Shown here piece after piece: positions 26,986-37,504 of a DNA stretch of 64,000 nt (positions within the stretch are counted from its first letter, which is position 1; every line of letters begins with the position of its first letter). Both the position numbers and the translations under genes were made by a program. The DNA lies in contig NZ_JAHKNG010000002.1 of NCBI RefSeq assembly GCF_018860165.1, positions 124,001-188,000 on the forward strand, in the 5' to 3' direction. The DNA is from Paracoccus marinaquae (lineage in GTDB: Bacteria > Pseudomonadota > Alphaproteobacteria > Rhodobacterales > Rhodobacteraceae). The notes beneath the pieces were generated by a model. The model saw only the letters and a program-made list of their open reading frames with translations. It did not search any database and was not told the DNA's origin.

Positions 26986-28055
26986 TGGTGGCGCTGGACG
27001 CCCCGCGCGGCCGGCTGGCCGGCGACCGCAGGCATCTGGGCCGCGCGCTGGCGGCCTGGCTGACCCTGCTTTTGCTGGCGGTGTCGGTCCTGTCGCTGGG
27101 CAGCGGGGCATCCGGTGTCTCGGCCGCTGCCGTGCTGACGGACTGGGCCGCCGGGCGTGATCTGGCCGAGATCGACCGGGTGGTGCTGTTCGACATCCGC
27201 CTGCCGCGGCTGCTGTCGGGGGTTCTGGTGGGGGCCGCGCTGGCCGTCTCGGGGGCGGTGATGCAGGGGCTGTTCCGCAATCCGCTGGCCGATCCGGGGC
27301 TGCTGGGCGTCAGCGCCGGTGCCTCGCTGGGGGCGATTTCGGCCATCGTGCTGGGCGGGCTGCTGCCGCCGTCCATCGCCGCGCTTGCGGGCTGGCATCT
27401 GGTGCCGCTCGCGGCCTTCGCCGGCAGTTGGGTGGCGATGATCGTGCTTTACGGCATCGCCACGCGGCAGGGCCGCACCTCGGTCGCCACCATGCTGCTG
27501 GCCGGCATCGCGCTGGCGGCGATGATCGCCGCCCTGTCGGGGCTGATCATCTATCGCGCCAATGACCAGCAACTGCGCGACCTGACCTTCTGGGGGCTGG
27601 GCTCGCTGGCCGGAGCCAGCTGGACCAAGCTTGGCGCGGCGGCACCGATCATCCTTGCGGCGCTGGCGGTCACGCCCTTTCTGGCGCGTGGCCTGAACGG
27701 GCTGGCCCTGGGCGAGGCCGCCGCCGCCCATGTCGGGCTGCGCGTGCAGCGCGTCAAGGCCGGCGCGATCCTGTCGGCCGCGGCCGCGACCGGGGCGGCG
27801 GTCGCCATCTCGGGCGGGATCGGCTTTGTCGGCATCGTCGTGCCGCATCTTCTGCGCCTGCTGGCGGGGCCGGATCACCGCTGGCTGCTGGTCAATTCGG
27901 GGCTGCTGGGGGCCTCGGTGCTGATCGCGGCCGACATGATCAGCCGCAGCGTCGTTGCCCCGGCCGAGCTGCCGATCGGCATCGTCACCGCGATGATCGG
28001 CGGGCCGTTCTTCCTCTGGGTGCTGCTGTCGAACCGCCGGGTGCTGGACGCATGA
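26985..28055 (+). CDS. hmuU: Haem ABC transporter permease
   Basis: FecCD-family permease, 356 residues with about ten membrane helices. Characteristic segments are RLPRLLSGVLVGAALAVSGAVMQGLFRNPLADPGLLGVSAGASLG (in part) in the N-terminal third and GGIGFVGIVVPHLLRLLAGPDHRW near the C-terminus. The N-terminal 25 residues are hydrophilic and basic. Start overlaps the hmuT stop by one base; the end overlaps the hmuV start by ATGA. Confidence 0.95.
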   Translation: MVALDAPRGRLAGDRRHLGRALAAWLTLLLLAVSVLSLGSGASGVSAAAVLTDWAAGRDLAEIDRVVLFDIRLPRLLSGVLVGAALAVSGAVMQGLFRNPLADPGLLGVSAGASLGAISAIVLGGLLPPSIAALAGWHLVPLAAFAGSWVAMIVLYGIATRQGRTSVATMLLAGIALAAMIAALSGLIIYRANDQQLRDLTFWGLGSLAGASWTKLGAAAPIILAALAVTPFLARGLNGLALGEAAAAHVGLRVQRVKAGAILSAAAATGAAVAISGGIGFVGIVVPHLLRLLAGPDHRWLLVNSGLLGASVLIAADMISRSVVAPAELPIGIVTAMIGGPFFLWVLLSNRRVLDA

Positions 28056-28840
28056 GCCTGATCGCCCGCGACATCCACCTGCGCCTCGGCCGGACCGATA
28101 TCCTGCATGGCGTCGATCTGACCGCCCCTGTTGGCCGGGTGACGGCGATCATCGGCCCGAACGGATCGGGCAAGACCTCGCTGCTGCGCGCCCTGGCGGG
28201 CGAGATCGTGCCGGTCTCGGGCCGGATCGCGCTGAACGGGCTGCCGATCGTCGGGATGCGCCCCGAGGTGCTGGCCGGGCATCGGGCCGTCCTGCCGCAG
28301 CAGAGCGCCATCAGCTTTCCCTTCACCGCCGCCGAGATCGTCCGCATCGGCCTGACCTCGGTTGCCGGGGACCAGATCCGTCAGGGCGCGCTGATTGGTG
28401 AGGCGTTGGCCGCGGTCGGGCTGCCGGGCCATGCCGGGCGTCTCTATCAGGAACTGTCGGGGGGCGAGCAGCAACGGGTGCAGCTGGCCCGCGCGCTGGT
28501 TCAGGTCTGGCAGCCGGTCGTCGATGGCGCGCCGCGCTGGCTGCTGCTGGACGAGCCGGTCAGCAGCCTCGACATCGCCCATCAGATCGCGGTGATGCGG
28601 CTGGCCGCCGATTACGCGCGGCGCGGCGGTGGCGTGGTGGCGGTGATGCATGACCTGAATCTGACCGGCATGTTTGCCGATCATGTGCTGCTGATGCGGG
28701 GCGGCCGCGCCATGGCCGAGGGGGCGCCGGCCGAGGTGCTGGACAGCGCGCTGCTGTCGGATGCCTATGGCTGCCGGCTGCGGGTGGGCGAGGTCCCGCG
28801 CGCGGGCGTCTGGCTGCTGCCGCACAGCGCCACCCTCTGA
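28052..28840 (+). CDS. hmuV: Haem ABC transporter ATP-binding protein
   Basis: ATPase of the haem importer, 262 residues. Walker A is GPNGSGKTS near residue 35, the signature LSGGEQQRVQLARAL near 142 and Walker B LLLDEPVSSLD near 168. The inserted WQPVVDGAPRWLL segment between signature and Walker B is usual in HmuV. Last gene of hmuSTUV; the next gene, NosR-like, starts 55 bases later on the same strand and may be co-transcribed. Confidence 0.95.
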   Translation: MSLIARDIHLRLGRTDILHGVDLTAPVGRVTAIIGPNGSGKTSLLRALAGEIVPVSGRIALNGLPIVGMRPEVLAGHRAVLPQQSAISFPFTAAEIVRIGLTSVAGDQIRQGALIGEALAAVGLPGHAGRLYQELSGGEQQRVQLARALVQVWQPVVDGAPRWLLLDEPVSSLDIAHQIAVMRLAADYARRGGGVVAVMHDLNLTGMFADHVLLMRGGRAMAEGAPAEVLDSALLSDAYGCRLRVGEVPRAGVWLLPHSATL

Positions 28841-28895
28841 ACCGCCTCGACTTTCGTCGCATTTATCGGTGCTGCGCCGGCGCTACTCTGGTGCC

Positions 28896-30953
28896 ATGCG
28901 CTGGCTTGTCCTTCTGTTCGTCCTGCTTTCGGCCCCGCTTCGGGCCGAGCCGCTGGCGCGCGAGGCGCTGGCGGCGCTGATCTCGGCCCCCTATGCGCTT
29001 GGCGAGCCGTTGAATGACCGTGGCGTCTGGAGCCTGCTGAATTCCGGCGGCGGCGAGGCGGGATATGTGTTCGAGACCGGCCCGCTGGCGCCGTTGCCCG
29101 GCTTTTCCGGTCAGCCGATCAATATCCTCGTGCTGCTGGATCTCGACGGCGCCTTCATCGACACCCGGCTTCTGGGTCATAACGAGCCGATCTTTGTTTC
29201 GGGTCTGGGCGAGGCGCCGCTGCGTCAGTTTCTGTCGCAATATCGCGGCCATTCGATCAATCAGCCGCTGGTGGTCGGCAACCCTTATGGCGCGGGTTCG
29301 GGTTCGGATCTGGTCTATCTGGACGGGGTGACCAAGGCCACGGCCAGCATCCGCATCGCCCATGAATCGATCCTCGCCGCCGCACTGGCCGTCGCGCGCG
29401 AGCGGATGCAGGGCGTGACCGCTGGCCCGCCGCCGCGCCCGGACCCAGGATATGCCGAGACGCTGGACTGGGACGCGCTGATCGCCAAAGGTCTGGTGCG
29501 GCATCTGCGGGTCGGCAATGCCGAGGTGCAGGCGGCCTTCGCGGGCACGAAATGGGCGGATGACGATCCCGAGGCTGCGGGTGATCCCGAGGGGACCTAT
29601 CTGGACCTCTATGCCGTCGATATCGGGCCGCCCGCCATCGCCCGGGCAGTGCTGTCCCCCGATACGCTGGCCGAGATCGAGGGTCTTGCGGCGCTGGCCC
29701 TCGATGACGAACTGCTGCTGCTGATCGAGGCCGGGCGGCACGGGCTGGTCAGCGACGCCTTCGTTCGCAACACGGCGCCCGATCTTCTGGGGGCGATGCA
29801 GGACGGCCTGCCGCTGGCGCTGCGCGACGCGGATATGCTGGCCGGGCTGTCCGGGGATATCCCCGAGGATTTGCAGAATGCGACCCGGATGATCCTGCGT
29901 CTGGACCGGCGGCTGGGGTTCGATCCCTCGCGCGACTGGCAGCTTGTGGTGCAGGCCCCGCGCCGTCACGGCATGTTCCAGCCCGAGACCGGCACCCGCG
30001 ATTTCACCCTGGCCATGGGCCTGCCGGATCGCTTTTTCCGGTTTCCCGAACGCGCCGCACCACCCGCGCCGCCCTGGCTCGATGCGCTGCACAATCGCAG
30101 CACCGACCTGATGCTGCTGGCGGCGGGGCTTGCCGGGCTGTTCCTTCTGCTGTGGCGGCAGGGCTGGCTGGCGACGCGGCGCCGGTTCACCGTCATCCGG
30201 CTGGCGATCCTTGCGGTGACGATCGGCTTTGTCGGCTTCTGGGGGCAGGGGCAGCTGTCCATCGTCACGCCGCTGGCAGTAATCCGCAGCGCGGTGCAGG
30301 GCGGGGGGCTGGCGGTTCTGCTTTACGATCCCTTCTCGCTGCTGGTCTGGGTCGCGGCGATCCTCGGGTTTCTGCTGTGGGGCCGGGGGCTGTTCTGTGG
30401 CTGGCTGTGCCCTTACGGCGCGATGCAGGAATTCGCCCATCACCTTGGACGCCGCCTTGGTCTGCGCGAGTGGCAGCCGCCGCGCGCCGTCGGACGGGCA
30501 TTGCTGTGGAGCGGGCCCGTCGCGCTGGTCCTGCTGGTCGCAACCGCCTTCCTTGCGCCCCAGCACGCCGAGACGGTGGCCGAGATCGAGCCGTTCAAGA
30601 CCGCCATCACCACCCACTTCGCCCGGCCATGGCCCTATGTGCTGTGGGCCGGGGGGTGGGTGGCGGTCTCGCTGGTCTGGTTCAAGGGCTATTGCCGGAC
30701 GCTTTGTCCGCTGGGGGCGCTGATGCGGCTGGGCGGGCTGTTGCGGCTGCGGCGCTGGATCCCGCGCCGGGCGGAATGCGGCAGCCCCTGCCAGCTGTGC
30801 CGGGTGCGCTGCCGCTATGACGCCATCGCGCCGAAAGGGCAGATCCGCTATTCCGAATGTTTCCAGTGCCTCGATTGCGTGACCATCCACGACGATCCGG
30901 CGCAATGCGTGCCGCTGCGCCTGCAGGCCCGGGGCCGGAGGCTGGCGGCATGA
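28896..30953 (+). CDS. NosR/NirI-family flavin- and iron-sulphur-containing membrane protein
   Basis: A 685-residue protein with four parts: signal peptide (1-18), periplasmic FMN-binding domain, a membrane domain of about five or six helices starting near residue 405, and a C-terminal ferredoxin domain. The flavinylation-type motif DGVTKATAS is at residues 143-151. Membrane cysteine pairs are FCGWLCPYG near 499 and YCRTLCPLG near 598. Two Cys clusters for [4Fe-4S] follow near 627 and 654. NosR and NirI support nitrous oxide and nitrite reductase systems. No nos or nir gene is in the window, and the gene instead follows hmuV and overlaps an apbE gene. The electron acceptor is unknown. Confidence 0.85.
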   Translation: MRWLVLLFVLLSAPLRAEPLAREALAALISAPYALGEPLNDRGVWSLLNSGGGEAGYVFETGPLAPLPGFSGQPINILVLLDLDGAFIDTRLLGHNEPIFVSGLGEAPLRQFLSQYRGHSINQPLVVGNPYGAGSGSDLVYLDGVTKATASIRIAHESILAAALAVARERMQGVTAGPPPRPDPGYAETLDWDALIAKGLVRHLRVGNAEVQAAFAGTKWADDDPEAAGDPEGTYLDLYAVDIGPPAIARAVLSPDTLAEIEGLAALALDDELLLLIEAGRHGLVSDAFVRNTAPDLLGAMQDGLPLALRDADMLAGLSGDIPEDLQNATRMILRLDRRLGFDPSRDWQLVVQAPRRHGMFQPETGTRDFTLAMGLPDRFFRFPERAAPPAPPWLDALHNRSTDLMLLAAGLAGLFLLLWRQGWLATRRRFTVIRLAILAVTIGFVGFWGQGQLSIVTPLAVIRSAVQGGGLAVLLYDPFSLLVWVAAILGFLLWGRGLFCGWLCPYGAMQEFAHHLGRRLGLREWQPPRAVGRALLWSGPVALVLLVATAFLAPQHAETVAEIEPFKTAITTHFARPWPYVLWAGGWVAVSLVWFKGYCRTLCPLGALMRLGGLLRLRRWIPRRAECGSPCQLCRVRCRYDAIAPKGQIRYSECFQCLDCVTIHDDPAQCVPLRLQARGRRLAA

Positions 30954-31837
30954 TCGGGCGGCGGCGGGTGCTGACGATCATCGCGGGCGGGATCCTGGCC
31001 GGGCGGGGCGTCCGGGCGGCGGAATGGCGGGGCCGGGCTCTGGGGGCCGAGGCCCGGATCCTGATCCGCGGTGGCGCGGCGCCCGACGATCTGCTGGCCG
31101 CCGTCCGGGCCGAGATCGAACGGATCGAGGCGGTATTCTCGCTCTATCGCGATTCCGAACTGAGCCGGCTGAACCGGGACCGGCGCGGCGCGCCGTCGCC
31201 CGAGATGCGCGCGGCGCTGTCGCTGGCCCGGCGGGTCCATGTGGCGACCGGCGGGGCGTTCGATCCGGGTGTTCAGCCGTTGTGGCGGCAACTGGCCGAG
31301 GGCGGAGGGCCGGATCCGCGCGCGCTGGTGCCCTTTGCCGGGCTGCGCCAGCAGGGAACGGAGCTGCGGCTGGCGCCGGGTCAGGCGCTGACGCTGAACG
31401 GCATCGCCCAGGGCATCGCCACCGACCGGGTTGCCACGCTGCTGGCCGGGCGCGGTCTGGGGCAGGTGCTGGTCGATATGGGTGAGGCCCGGGCGCTCGA
31501 GGGCGATTTCGCGCTGGAACTGGCCGATCCCGCCGCCGGCACGCTGGGCCGCATCACCCTGCGGGCCGGGCGGGCGGTGGCGACCTCATCCCCCGGCGCG
31601 CTGCTGTTTCCGTCGGGGCAGGGCCATATCCTGGGGCCGCGGGGTCAACCCCCGCTCTGGTCCACGGTGTCGGTCGAGGCGGCGTCGGCGGCGCTGGCCG
31701 ATGCCGCCTCGACGGGCTTCGTGCTGATGCAGCGCGAGGCCATCCGGCAGGCCGCGCGGCGGCTGGGGCTTGGGCCGGTGCGGCTGGTCGATCCTGAGGG
31801 CGGGCTGAGCACGCTTGATGGCCAGCCCGCCGCCTGA
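30950..31837 (+). CDS. apbE: FAD:protein FMN transferase (ApbE/NosX/NirX-like)
   Basis: A 295-residue ApbE-family enzyme that attaches FMN covalently to a Thr or Ser of partner proteins. The N-terminus carries a twin-arginine-like GRRRVLT followed by a hydrophobic stretch, so export by Tat is likely. Motifs include VFSLYRDSELSRLNRD, TGGAFDPGVQPLW, LNGIAQGIATDRV and VDMGEARALEGDF. It starts at an ATGA overlap with the NosR-like gene, whose DGVTKATAS motif is the obvious flavinylation target. The pair corresponds to NosR/NosX or NirI/NirX of Paracoccus. Confidence 0.92.
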   Translation: MIGRRRVLTIIAGGILAGRGVRAAEWRGRALGAEARILIRGGAAPDDLLAAVRAEIERIEAVFSLYRDSELSRLNRDRRGAPSPEMRAALSLARRVHVATGGAFDPGVQPLWRQLAEGGGPDPRALVPFAGLRQQGTELRLAPGQALTLNGIAQGIATDRVATLLAGRGLGQVLVDMGEARALEGDFALELADPAAGTLGRITLRAGRAVATSSPGALLFPSGQGHILGPRGQPPLWSTVSVEAASAALADAASTGFVLMQREAIRQAARRLGLGPVRLVDPEGGLSTLDGQPAA

Positions 31838-31841
31838 GCGA

Positions 31842-32801
31842 TCAGAACGGGCTGTCGGGATAGTAGAACTGTTCCGCGTTCTCGGGCGTGATCAGCTGGC
31901 TGCTGATGATGAAACGCCCGGTCATCGGCGCGTTCGAGACAAAGCGCAGCGCCGTCATCTCGATGGCCGAGGAGATCAGCGCCGGCGGATAGGTGACGTT
32001 CACCGGCAGTTGCGGGTCGCCCTCCATGATCCGCTTGACCACCTCCTTCATCCCGGCGCCGCCGATCACCCACATTTCCTCGGTGCGGTTGGCGGCGGCG
32101 ATGGCCTCCATCACGCCGATGGCCATGTCGTCGTCGGCCGCCCAGACGGCGTCGATCTCCGGGTATTTCGACAGATAGTCCTGCATGACGGTGAAGGCGT
32201 CGTCGCGGTTCCAGTTGCCGTGCTGCATGTCGAGGATCTCGATTTCGGATCCGTCCAGCGCCGCCTGGAATGCCTCGACCCGCTCATTGTCCAGCGTCGT
32301 GGGGATGCCGCGCAGCACGACGACCTTGGAACCGGCCTCGAGGTTCTGGGCGAAATATTCGCCCGCCACCCGCCCGAAGGCGGTGTTGTCACCGGCGACA
32401 TACAGATCCTCGATGCCTTCCTGACTGAGGCCGCGGTCCACCACGGTGACGAATTTCCCGGCCTCCTTGACGGCGGCGACCGGCGCGGTCAGCGGCTCGG
32501 ATTCGAAGGGCAGCACGACCAGCCCGTCGATATTGCGGGTGGCCATCATGTCCTCGATATCGTTCACCTGCTTGGCGGCATCGCCGGCCGTGGCCAGCAC
32601 GAATTCAAGGTTCGGATAGGCCGCCGACAGCCGTTCGATACTGTCCTGCGCGTGCCAGTTCAGCCCGCCCATGAAGCCGTGGGTGGCCGAAGGGATCGAC
32701 ACCCCGATCACCTTCTTCTCGGCATCCTGCGCGCCGGCCGCGCCTGCGCCCGCCAGAATGGCGGCGATGGCGGCGGCTTTCATCAGGCTTCTGCGTTGCA
32801 T
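31842..32801 (-). CDS. Sugar ABC transporter substrate-binding protein (RbsB-like)
   Basis: Periplasmic binding protein of the ribose/galactose type (Peripl_BP_4), 319 residues, with an N-terminal signal peptide ending near AGAGAAGAQ. Ligand-site style segments include GVSIPSATHGFMGGLNWHA, VVDRGLSQEG and DAVWAADDDMAIGVMEAI. The sugar or polyol bound is unknown. Lead transported-substrate component of a six-gene operon read leftward from 37409; it is the last gene. Confidence 0.9.
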   Translation of the reverse strand: MQRRSLMKAAAIAAILAGAGAAGAQDAEKKVIGVSIPSATHGFMGGLNWHAQDSIERLSAAYPNLEFVLATAGDAAKQVNDIEDMMATRNIDGLVVLPFESEPLTAPVAAVKEAGKFVTVVDRGLSQEGIEDLYVAGDNTAFGRVAGEYFAQNLEAGSKVVVLRGIPTTLDNERVEAFQAALDGSEIEILDMQHGNWNRDDAFTVMQDYLSKYPEIDAVWAADDDMAIGVMEAIAAANRTEEMWVIGGAGMKEVVKRIMEGDPQLPVNVTYPPALISSAIEMTALRFVSNAPMTGRFIISSQLITPENAEQFYYPDSPF

Positions 32802-32816
32802 GTTTTTCCTCCCTGT

Positions 32817-33781
32817 TTACCGCTCGTCGGCGGTGCGTTTTTCCCGCTGCAGGACCACAGCAAGAACGATGATGACCCCCTGGATCGCCCCGTTTAGATA
32901 GGGGCTGACCAGATCGGCCAGGTTCAGGATATTGTCGATGAGGCTGAGGATCAGGACCCCGACCACGGTGCCCCAGACCCGGCCCGTGCCGCCCTTCAGC
33001 GCGGTGCCGCCGATGATGACGGCGGCGATGGCCTCGAGTTCCCACAGCACACCCGTCGATCCCGAGGCCGAGCCGAGCCGCGGTACGTAAAGCACCACCG
33101 CCAGCCCGACCAGCAGGCCCAGCAGCACATAGGTCAAGAGCCGCACTCGGTTCACGTCGATGGCCGAATAGCGCGCCACCCGGTCGTTCGAGCCGATGGC
33201 CTCGACATGGCGGCCGAACCGCGAATGGCGCATGATCCATTCGCCGGCAAGCGCGACCAGCGCGAAGACGATGATCGGCCAGGTGATCCAGCCGATGCCG
33301 CCGTAATAGACCGGGCGATAAAGCGTGCGCAGCCCGTATTCGAGGCTGAGCGTGCCGCCATCGGCCAGCCAGGTGACCAGCGAGCGGAAGATGCCCATGG
33401 TGCCCAGGGTGACGATGAAGGGCTCGATCCGGGCCTTGGTGATCAGCGCACCGTTCAGATAGCCCGCCGCGATCCCGCCCGCGATGGCCACGCCCATGCC
33501 GATCAGGATCGTGCCCCAGTTCTCGCCCATGCCGGGCAGGGCGGCGTTCATGGCGATGATGGTGATCCCGGCCAGGAATGCGGCCATCGAGCCCACCGAC
33601 AGATCCAGTCCGCCCGCCGTGATGACGAAGGTCATGCCCACCGCGATCATGCCGATGAAGGCCGAGCGCGCCAGCACGTTGGTGATATTCGCCGGCGCCA
33701 GGAAGGCGGGGTTCAGAAGCGCCCCGAGGATCACCAGCGCGATCAGCGCCACCAGCGGCCCAAGCGTATGCAGGTCCATCT

Positions 33782-33785
<4 letters not shown>
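32817..33785 (-). CDS. Sugar ABC transporter permease (RbsC-like)
   Basis: BPD_transp_2 family permease, 322 residues with eight to ten hydrophobic segments. The block GMTFVITAGGLDLSVGSMAAF and the EAIGSND motif near residue 180 are hallmarks of ribose-type permeases; INGGLDLSVGS is the usual form. It overlaps the ATPase gene by ATGA at 33782-33785 and precedes the binding-protein gene by 15 bases. Confidence 0.93.
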
Positions 33786-35262
<1,477 letters not shown>

Positions 35263-35266
<4 letters not shown>

Positions 35267-36360
35267 GACCCGACCTCGACCCAGGCACCATTCTCGGCCG
35301 AAGATCGCTGCGCCGCGGCGATGAAGGCCATGCCCGACAGCCCCGCATCCAGCCCCGGCACCCGGTCCTGATGCGCAAGATCGCCCCGGATGATCGCGGC
35401 GATGTCGGTATAGAGATTGGCAAACCCCTCCAGATAGCCCTCGGGGTGACCCGGCGGGGTGCGGAACGAGGCGCTGCGGTCCTGCGCGCGCGTGAGGAGC
35501 TGCGCCGGGCCGTCCTTGGGCGTCAGGATCAGCCTCTCGCTGTCCTGCAGGCGCCATTCCAGCGCGGCTTTCGTGCCGAAAAGGCGCAAGGAAAGCCCGT
35601 TTTCCTGACCGACCGCCACCTGACTGACCCACAAGCCCCCCTTGGCACCCGAGGCATAGCGCAGCGCGATCCGGGCGTTGTCATCGACCGGGCGTCCGGG
35701 GACCATGCTGGACAGATCGGCGCTCAGATGCGCGGGCGTCTGGCCGGTCACGAATTGTGCCAGTTGCCAGGCATGGGTGCCGATATCGCCAAGCGCGCCG
35801 GCGCCGGCACGGGCCGGATCGGTGCGCCATTCGGCCTGCTTTCCCTCGGCCGGATCGGCCAGCCAGCCCTGCAGATATTCGGCCTGGACCAGCCGCAATT
35901 CGCCAAGCACGCCGTCGGCCACCAGCGCGCGGGCCTCGCGCACCATCGGCAGGGCGGAATAGTTATGCGTCAGGAAGAAGCGCGCCGTGCTCGTGCGCGC
36001 GGCTTCGGCGATCTGCGCGGCCTGATCCGGCGTCGCCGCCAGCGGCTTGTCGCAGATGACATGGATGCCGGCCTTCAGGAAGGCCACCGCGGGCGCGGCA
36101 TGCATGTGGTTCGGGGTGACGATGGCGACCGCCTCGATCCCGTCCGTGCGCGCAGCCTCGGCCCGCGCCATCGCGGAGAAATCATCATAGCTGCGCGGGA
36201 TGCCCAGTTCCGCCGCGCTGGCCTGCGCGCGGGCCGGATCCGAGGACAGCGCCCCGGCCTCCAGCACATATTTGCCGTCCATCCGCGCGGCGATGCGGTG
36301 GATGGCGCCGATGAAGGCGCCGCTGCCGCCGCCGACCATGCCAAGCCGGACCGGCCTCAT
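35263..36360 (-). CDS. Gfo/Idh/MocA family NAD(P)-dependent oxidoreductase
   Basis: A 365-residue sugar or polyol dehydrogenase. The N-terminal Rossmann motif is GMVGGGSGAFIGAIHR, followed by the EAVAIVTPNHMHAAPAVAFLKAG segment and the catalytic-type CDKPLAAT Lys motif near residue 100. The C-terminal domain begins after the RTDPARAGAGALGDIGTHAW block with its His. It sits between the sugar isomerase and the ABC importer, so it probably oxidises the imported compound or its derivative. Related enzymes act on inositols, glucosides or rhizopine-like compounds. Confidence 0.9.
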
Positions 36361-37409
36361 AGCCCCAGGACCCGGTCAAGCGCGGCCCGGTCGATCCCGG
36401 CGGCGGCGAAATCGTCAAAGGCATGCGGGGTAACGCGGATGATGTGATCGCGCACGAACGCCGCACCTTCGCGGGCGCCGTCCTCGGGATGCTTCAGCGC
36501 GCATTCCCATTCGACCACCGCCCAGCCGTCGAAATCGTGCTGCGTCAACTTCGAGAAGACGGCCCCGAAATCCACCTGCCCGTCGCCGGGGCTGCGGAAA
36601 CGCCCGGCCCGGTTCACCCAGGACTGGAACCCGCCATAGACCCCCTGCCGCCCGGTCGGGTTGAACTCGGCATCCTTGACGTGGAACATGCGGATCCGGT
36701 CGTGATAGATGTCGATATGCTGCAGGTAATCCAGTTGCTGCAGAACGTAATGCGACGGATCGTACAGCATGTTCGCGCGCGGATGGGCGTTCACGCGGTC
36801 AAGGAACATCTCGAAGCTGATGCCGTCATGCAGATCCTCGCCGGGATGGATCTCGAAGCAGATATCGACGCCGCGATCCTCGGCCAGATCCAGCAGCGGC
36901 CGCCAGCGCAGGGCCAGCGTGTCGAAGGCGGTCTCGACCAGTCCCGGCGCGCGCTGCGGCCAGGGATAGAGATAGGGCCAGGCCAGCGCGCCCGAGAATG
37001 TTGCCATCCGGTCCAGCCCCAGCAACCGGCTGACCCGGATCGCGCGGGCGACCTGATCGACCGCCCATTCCTGCCGTGCCTTGGGATGGCCCCGCAGGGC
37101 GGCGGGGGCGAAGGCATCAAAGGCCGAATCGTAAGCCGGATGCACGGCGACAAGCTGGCCCTGCAGATGGGTCGAAAGCTCGGTCACCTCGACACCGTTC
37201 GCGCGCGCGGTGCCCAGAAATTCGTCGCGGTAATCCTGCGAGGCTTCGGCCCGGTCCAGATCCAGCATTCGCGGGTCATTGGTCGGCACCTGCACGCCCA
37301 GATAGCCGCAATCCGCCGCCCAGCGGGTGATGCCGTCCCAACTGTCGAAGGGTGCCGTATCGCCGATGAACTGCGCCAGGAACAGCGCCGGCCCCTTGAT
37401 GGTTCGCAT
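36357..37409 (-). CDS. Sugar phosphate isomerase/epimerase family protein (AP endonuclease 2-like TIM barrel)
   Basis: A 350-residue TIM-barrel protein of the xylose isomerase-like family. Metal-ligand style positions are FEIHPGEDLHDG near residue 188, MLYDPSHYVLQQ near 217, FHVKDAEFNPTG near 245 and VVEWECALKHPEDGA near 310. First gene of the leftward operon, 95 bases from the divergent LacI gene with the palindromic operator between. Exact substrate unknown; the combination with Gfo/Idh/MocA and ribose-type ABC resembles inositol-like or unusual sugar catabolism. Confidence 0.88.
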   Translation of the reverse strand: MRTIKGPALFLAQFIGDTAPFDSWDGITRWAADCGYLGVQVPTNDPRMLDLDRAEASQDYRDEFLGTARANGVEVTELSTHLQGQLVAVHPAYDSAFDAFAPAALRGHPKARQEWAVDQVARAIRVSRLLGLDRMATFSGALAWPYLYPWPQRAPGLVETAFDTLALRWRPLLDLAEDRGVDICFEIHPGEDLHDGISFEMFLDRVNAHPRANMLYDPSHYVLQQLDYLQHIDIYHDRIRMFHVKDAEFNPTGRQGVYGGFQSWVNRAGRFRSPGDGQVDFGAVFSKLTQHDFDGWAVVEWECALKHPEDGAREGAAFVRDHIIRVTPHAFDDFAAAGIDRAALDRVLGL

Positions 37410-37446
37410 GATGTCACCTCTTCCCTGCGCCTAGGCTGCACTGGAC

Positions 37447-37460
37447 TGCAATCGATTGCA
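37447..37460. promoter_or_regulatory. LacI-family operator
   Basis: TGCAATCGATTGCA at 37447-37460 is a perfect 14-bp palindrome with the central CG typical of LacI/PurR-family sites. It lies 37 bases before the isomerase operon start and 44 bases before the LacI gene, so one dimer could control both. Confidence 0.8.
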
Positions 37461-37504
37461 AACATTTTCTTGCGGGACCGGTCCGGGGCGCCTAGTCTTT
37501 GACG

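Noticed and set aside
28896..30953. Calling the NosR-like gene nosR
   Set aside because: No nosZ or other denitrification gene is in the window and NirI is equally similar in layout, so only the family is named.
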